From NCBI GenBank assembly GCA_964035575.1, contig OZ037923.1, forward strand, positions 620,001-684,000: DNA of 64,000 nt. Direction: 5' to 3'. Each line of letters opens with the position of its first letter. Position 1 is the stretch's first letter. Of this stretch, positions 61,449 through 64,000 are shown piece by piece. The notes under the pieces are model-generated. The model worked only from the letters and a program-made list of their open reading frames with translations. It had not been told where the DNA came from and ran no database searches. Source of the stretch: Rhynchopus sp. YZ270_cl-10. Lineage: Eukaryota > Euglenozoa > Diplonemea > Diplonemida > Diplonemidae. Made by a program: the position numbers and the translations under genes.

Positions 61449-64000
61449 TTAGGATATGAGCATTTCCCGTTGGGATGTATTGGAGCGGTGTGTATCTGAG
61501 TGGATGCTGATGTCGCAGGGACGCACCCCGCTGCTCGCAGACTGCGCCATCGGATCGGGGGTGTACCCCACAATGTGCATCGGCGTGATGTAGTACGCCC
61601 TCTCCCTGTCCACCAGCACGTCTTCCGCACAGCGCAGCAGACGGTCACTGCAGATCCGCCCCGCTCCGACGCTTCCTCCTTCCCCTCGTCCCCCCCCTGT
61701 CGCCGTATCGCTGTCGTCTTCCGTTGCTGCCAGGGTTCTGACAAGCTCATCCTTCTGCACCCTCAACCGCGTTGCATCCCTCTTCCGAATGGACTCCCAC
61801 ATCAACGACGCCAGCCCTGGCAGGGTCTTCTTCCTGCCGTCCTCGAGCTGCTGCATTTGGTACATCCATTCGGACACCCCGCTGGTTTCTTTTCCAACGA
61901 TGGACCACAGATAGGTGCGTCGTTTGTCTTTGGCAAGGCTGAGGAGGTCGACACGGTAGGTGTTGTAGAGGTGGGAGCGTTCGCCGATGACGCTGTCCTC
62001 CGCCACACAGAGGAGGTCTGACTGTTGTGCGTACTGCATGAGAGTGCGGGAACTGTTTACCACTGCACCGTTCATCACAAAGACACGGCTCGAATCGCCG
62101 CCTACATTGCCACAATATGCGCTATCAGTTGCCAGACCTATGTGTACATAGTGCTCCATGTTTCTCCGGTCAAATGCCTCGCCAGAGCTTGACGTAAGCG
62201 ACTGTGAAATATAATCTGAAGAAAACGAAGGGTCTCTCACAGACGCTGTTGAGTCCTGAACACCAAGCGCAAGAAGGTGTTTTTTCAGGCCGCAGACCAC
62301 GTCTAGCCCAGCTGTTTGATGGGACACCACAGAGGTTGTGGTGTTCCATGATAAAAAGACGTCCCCATCGTTCGCGATCTGCACCGATGTGTTCTTGCGG
62401 GAGGTAGAATTGACCTGCGAGACAACAACCTCCAGCAGAGTCAAAAAATAGTTCTGGCTGGCCCCCAATGGGTCCTGCGAAGGCCGTACATTGTAATGCA
62501 CGCACGCCACGGTGCACCGTTTCTTTTGAAGCCCCAACGTGAATTTTTCCCTGCCTCCCTTCTTCCCATTCTTCCCTGCAGTACACCGCCCCCCGCTTGA
62601 ATTGCTGTTTGTCGTGGAGACTGCGGTGCAAAGCTCCGGATCCTTCAAAATCTCTCTTGTACGGCCGGAAAGGAGGGAATCCTCTTCGTTAAATTCGTCA
62701 CTACTGCCTCTGAGGAGAACGTGAGAGGGCAGGTAGCGGCGATACTCTGTGAGAATGTCGACGATTTTGATGAAACTCTGCTGGATTTTATTTGGATCTG
62801 CGATTCCTTTTAGATAGTCCAACTCTTCGAGGCGCATCTCTGCTATAAACGCTGCAGAGTTCTCCGCTATGGCACTGTTATTAGTGAGACGACGTACTTT
62901 CGCACGCTCCTGAATATACGACCATGTGAACGTCAAAAACAACACCCCACAGCATACCACGCAGGCCAACACAACAAACACAATTTCAACGGTAGATAAG
63001 ATCGGTTCACTCCCTGGAGGTGCAGGGTACAGAACTTCTCCGTTGACTGTCACCCCTTCGAAAAATGCGTTGACAGCCTCCTTCACTCCAGAGCTTGGTG
63101 GGAGAGGGGAGACGCCACGGTGTTGCAACGCTGTGGAGGTGGCTTCGTGCGCGAAAATACCACCGTGCCCTTCTCCATGCGGGGTGGCAGCGGACAGCCA
63201 GACTGCAACTTCTACTGCAGCGAGAAGAGCCTCAGTTTCAGCTTCGGTGACAATATGGTGCTGTTCCATGCCTAGGTAGGTTAAGGCCAGAAAAGGATAC
63301 TCAGATTCATCAGGCGCCACACCACCTCTCATCCCGAGAGCGATCGGATACACTTCTGACAACCCCCAGCTTCTCGCCACATCCATTGTCAACACCGCCA
63401 TCGACCCGGTATGCAACGAAACAAACTTCGCCACATCGTGCTCAGAAGTGCTGTTCACCATACGCTCCGTTTTCACATCCCCCTCCATCCCCAAGATTTC
63501 AAGCACCGGGCGGTACATCGAAGGGTCTCCCACCAATTCTATTGTTCTGTTCGGTAGCGGCAGGTACGAACCGTTTGCTTTGATGAGGGGGTGCTGCCAG
63601 TAGGTCACCTCCCCGCGGAGTACCGCGGCTAAGACAGCCATAGGCAGTTCGACGGACACCCGGAGGCCCTGAACACCTATATTGTAGACAAAGGCGAGCG
63701 GGGTGGACCAGAGAGGGATCCACGTTGTTCCGATGTGCTCAGAGTGCAGTACGCCATGTGGAGAGGAAGCGAGATGTGATGACGCGCGTTGTACTGTTAC
63801 CGTTCGGTTTGTTCCGTGTAGTTCTGTTGCAACCAGGTGCGTGGATAATGAGTGGGAGTGATAGGAGATGGCCACGTGGTTCACCATGTTCTCGGTAATG
63901 CTGTCCTGCGTCGCAACCGATGTGACAGATGCAGCAGACTTCCACGGCACTTCACCGCATTTTGCGCTCCAAAGCCGTTTCAAAACGCGGTTTACCACTT
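61449..64000 (-). CDS. Receptor-like protein: PstS-like ectodomain, membrane span, degenerate cyclase domain (5' partial)
   Basis: About 850 residues are visible. The frame is still open at the right edge, so the N-terminus and probably a signal sequence lie outside. The first 330 residues resemble a type 2 periplasmic-binding fold of the phosphate-binding PstS group (PLAFVYNIGVQGL, LRGEVTYWQHPLIKANG, LPNRTIELVG). Membrane span: ILSTVEIVFVVLACVVCCGVLFLTF. A linker (DYLKGIADPNKIQQSFIKIVDILTEYRRYLP) matches that of the receptor at 32089 (TEYRHYMP). The cyclase-homology domain has CVHYNVRPSQ and NDGDVFLSWN, with the first metal Asp missing, so it is probably not catalytic. Tail SEWMYQMQQLEDG. 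A phosphate- or anion-sensing role is inferred. Confidence 0.85.
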   Translation of the reverse strand, partial: VVNRVLKRLWSAKCGEVPWKSAASVTSVATQDSITENMVNHVAISYHSHSLSTHLVATELHGTNRTVTVQRASSHLASSPHGVLHSEHIGTTWIPLWSTPLAFVYNIGVQGLRVSVELPMAVLAAVLRGEVTYWQHPLIKANGSYLPLPNRTIELVGDPSMYRPVLEILGMEGDVKTERMVNSTSEHDVAKFVSLHTGSMAVLTMDVARSWGLSEVYPIALGMRGGVAPDESEYPFLALTYLGMEQHHIVTEAETEALLAAVEVAVWLSAATPHGEGHGGIFAHEATSTALQHRGVSPLPPSSGVKEAVNAFFEGVTVNGEVLYPAPPGSEPILSTVEIVFVVLACVVCCGVLFLTFTWSYIQERAKVRRLTNNSAIAENSAAFIAEMRLEELDYLKGIADPNKIQQSFIKIVDILTEYRRYLPSHVLLRGSSDEFNEEDSLLSGRTREILKDPELCTAVSTTNSNSSGGRCTAGKNGKKGGREKFTLGLQKKRCTVACVHYNVRPSQDPLGASQNYFLTLLEVVVSQVNSTSRKNTSVQIANDGDVFLSWNTTTSVVSHQTAGLDVVCGLKKHLLALGVQDSTASVRDPSFSSDYISQSLTSSSGEAFDRRNMEHYVHIGLATDSAYCGNVGGDSSRVFVMNGAVVNSSRTLMQYAQQSDLLCVAEDSVIGERSHLYNTYRVDLLSLAKDKRRTYLWSIVGKETSGVSEWMYQMQQLEDGRKKTLPGLASLMWESIRKRDATRLRVQKDELVRTLAATEDDSDTATGGGRGEGGSVGAGRICSDRLLRCAEDVLVDRERAYYITPMHIVGYTPDPMAQSASSGVRPCDISIHSDTHRSNTSQREMLIS

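Noticed and set aside
3-64000. CRISPR arrays, bacterial operon signals, rRNA genes, canonical cloverleaf tRNA genes, LTR or LINE elements
   Set aside because: Looked for and not found. Tandem arrays lack spacer structure, and no reverse transcriptase or integrase motifs were recognised in the translated frames.

Overview
The window looks like nuclear DNA of a euglenozoan protist, most likely a diplonemid. This is inferred from gene content and architecture, not from a species match. The evidence is as follows. All host protein genes that I can support lie on the minus strand across 64 kb, as in the long directional gene clusters of Euglenozoa. Genes are separated by short gaps or by very long repeat-rich gaps. 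Two host genes and the one complete transposase carry conventional GT-AG introns. The fructose-1,6-bisphosphatase ends in the tripeptide AKL, a peroxisome/glycosome import signal. Two large single-pass receptor-like proteins carry degenerate class III nucleotide-cyclase domains.

Layout: 1-6.1 kb is a compact minus-strand cluster (NEK-like kinase with a polyglutamine region, an unknown probable membrane protein, an unknown mitochondrial-type protein, a small basic protein). The stretch 6.1-32.1 kb has no host gene that I can support. It is a mosaic of DNA-transposon remnants, MITEs, hairpins, tandem repeats and short hairpin modules. It also holds a complete Mutator-like element (25020-28883) whose own internal-deletion derivative has jumped into its left terminal repeat. 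The stretch 32.1-38.6 kb has three genes (Cache-like receptor with pseudo-cyclase domain, PLP fold-III amino-acid enzyme, coiled-coil protein with a 574-base intron). The stretch 38.6-48.2 kb is repeats, including a 0.63-kb heptamer array and a hAT element. The stretch 48.2-54.2 kb has two small uncertain ORFs, fructose-1,6-bisphosphatase and a secreted class I haem peroxidase. The stretch 54.2-61.4 kb is repeats. A second receptor with a PstS-like ectodomain runs off the right edge.

The most unusual content is between the genes. About twenty copies of a 40-base module share a hairpin with a CTCTCGT-type loop. A sister family keeps the loop but has a different, still complementary stem. Every copy I found has the same orientation, opposite to the genes, while transposons in the same gaps lie in both orientations. 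A second group is a set of ten short inverted-repeat elements with TGGTGY-type ends and 5-base target duplications; I cannot assign their transposase. No metabolic pathway links the neighbouring genes. Coordinates were worked out by eye, so a shift of a few bases is possible in repeats.
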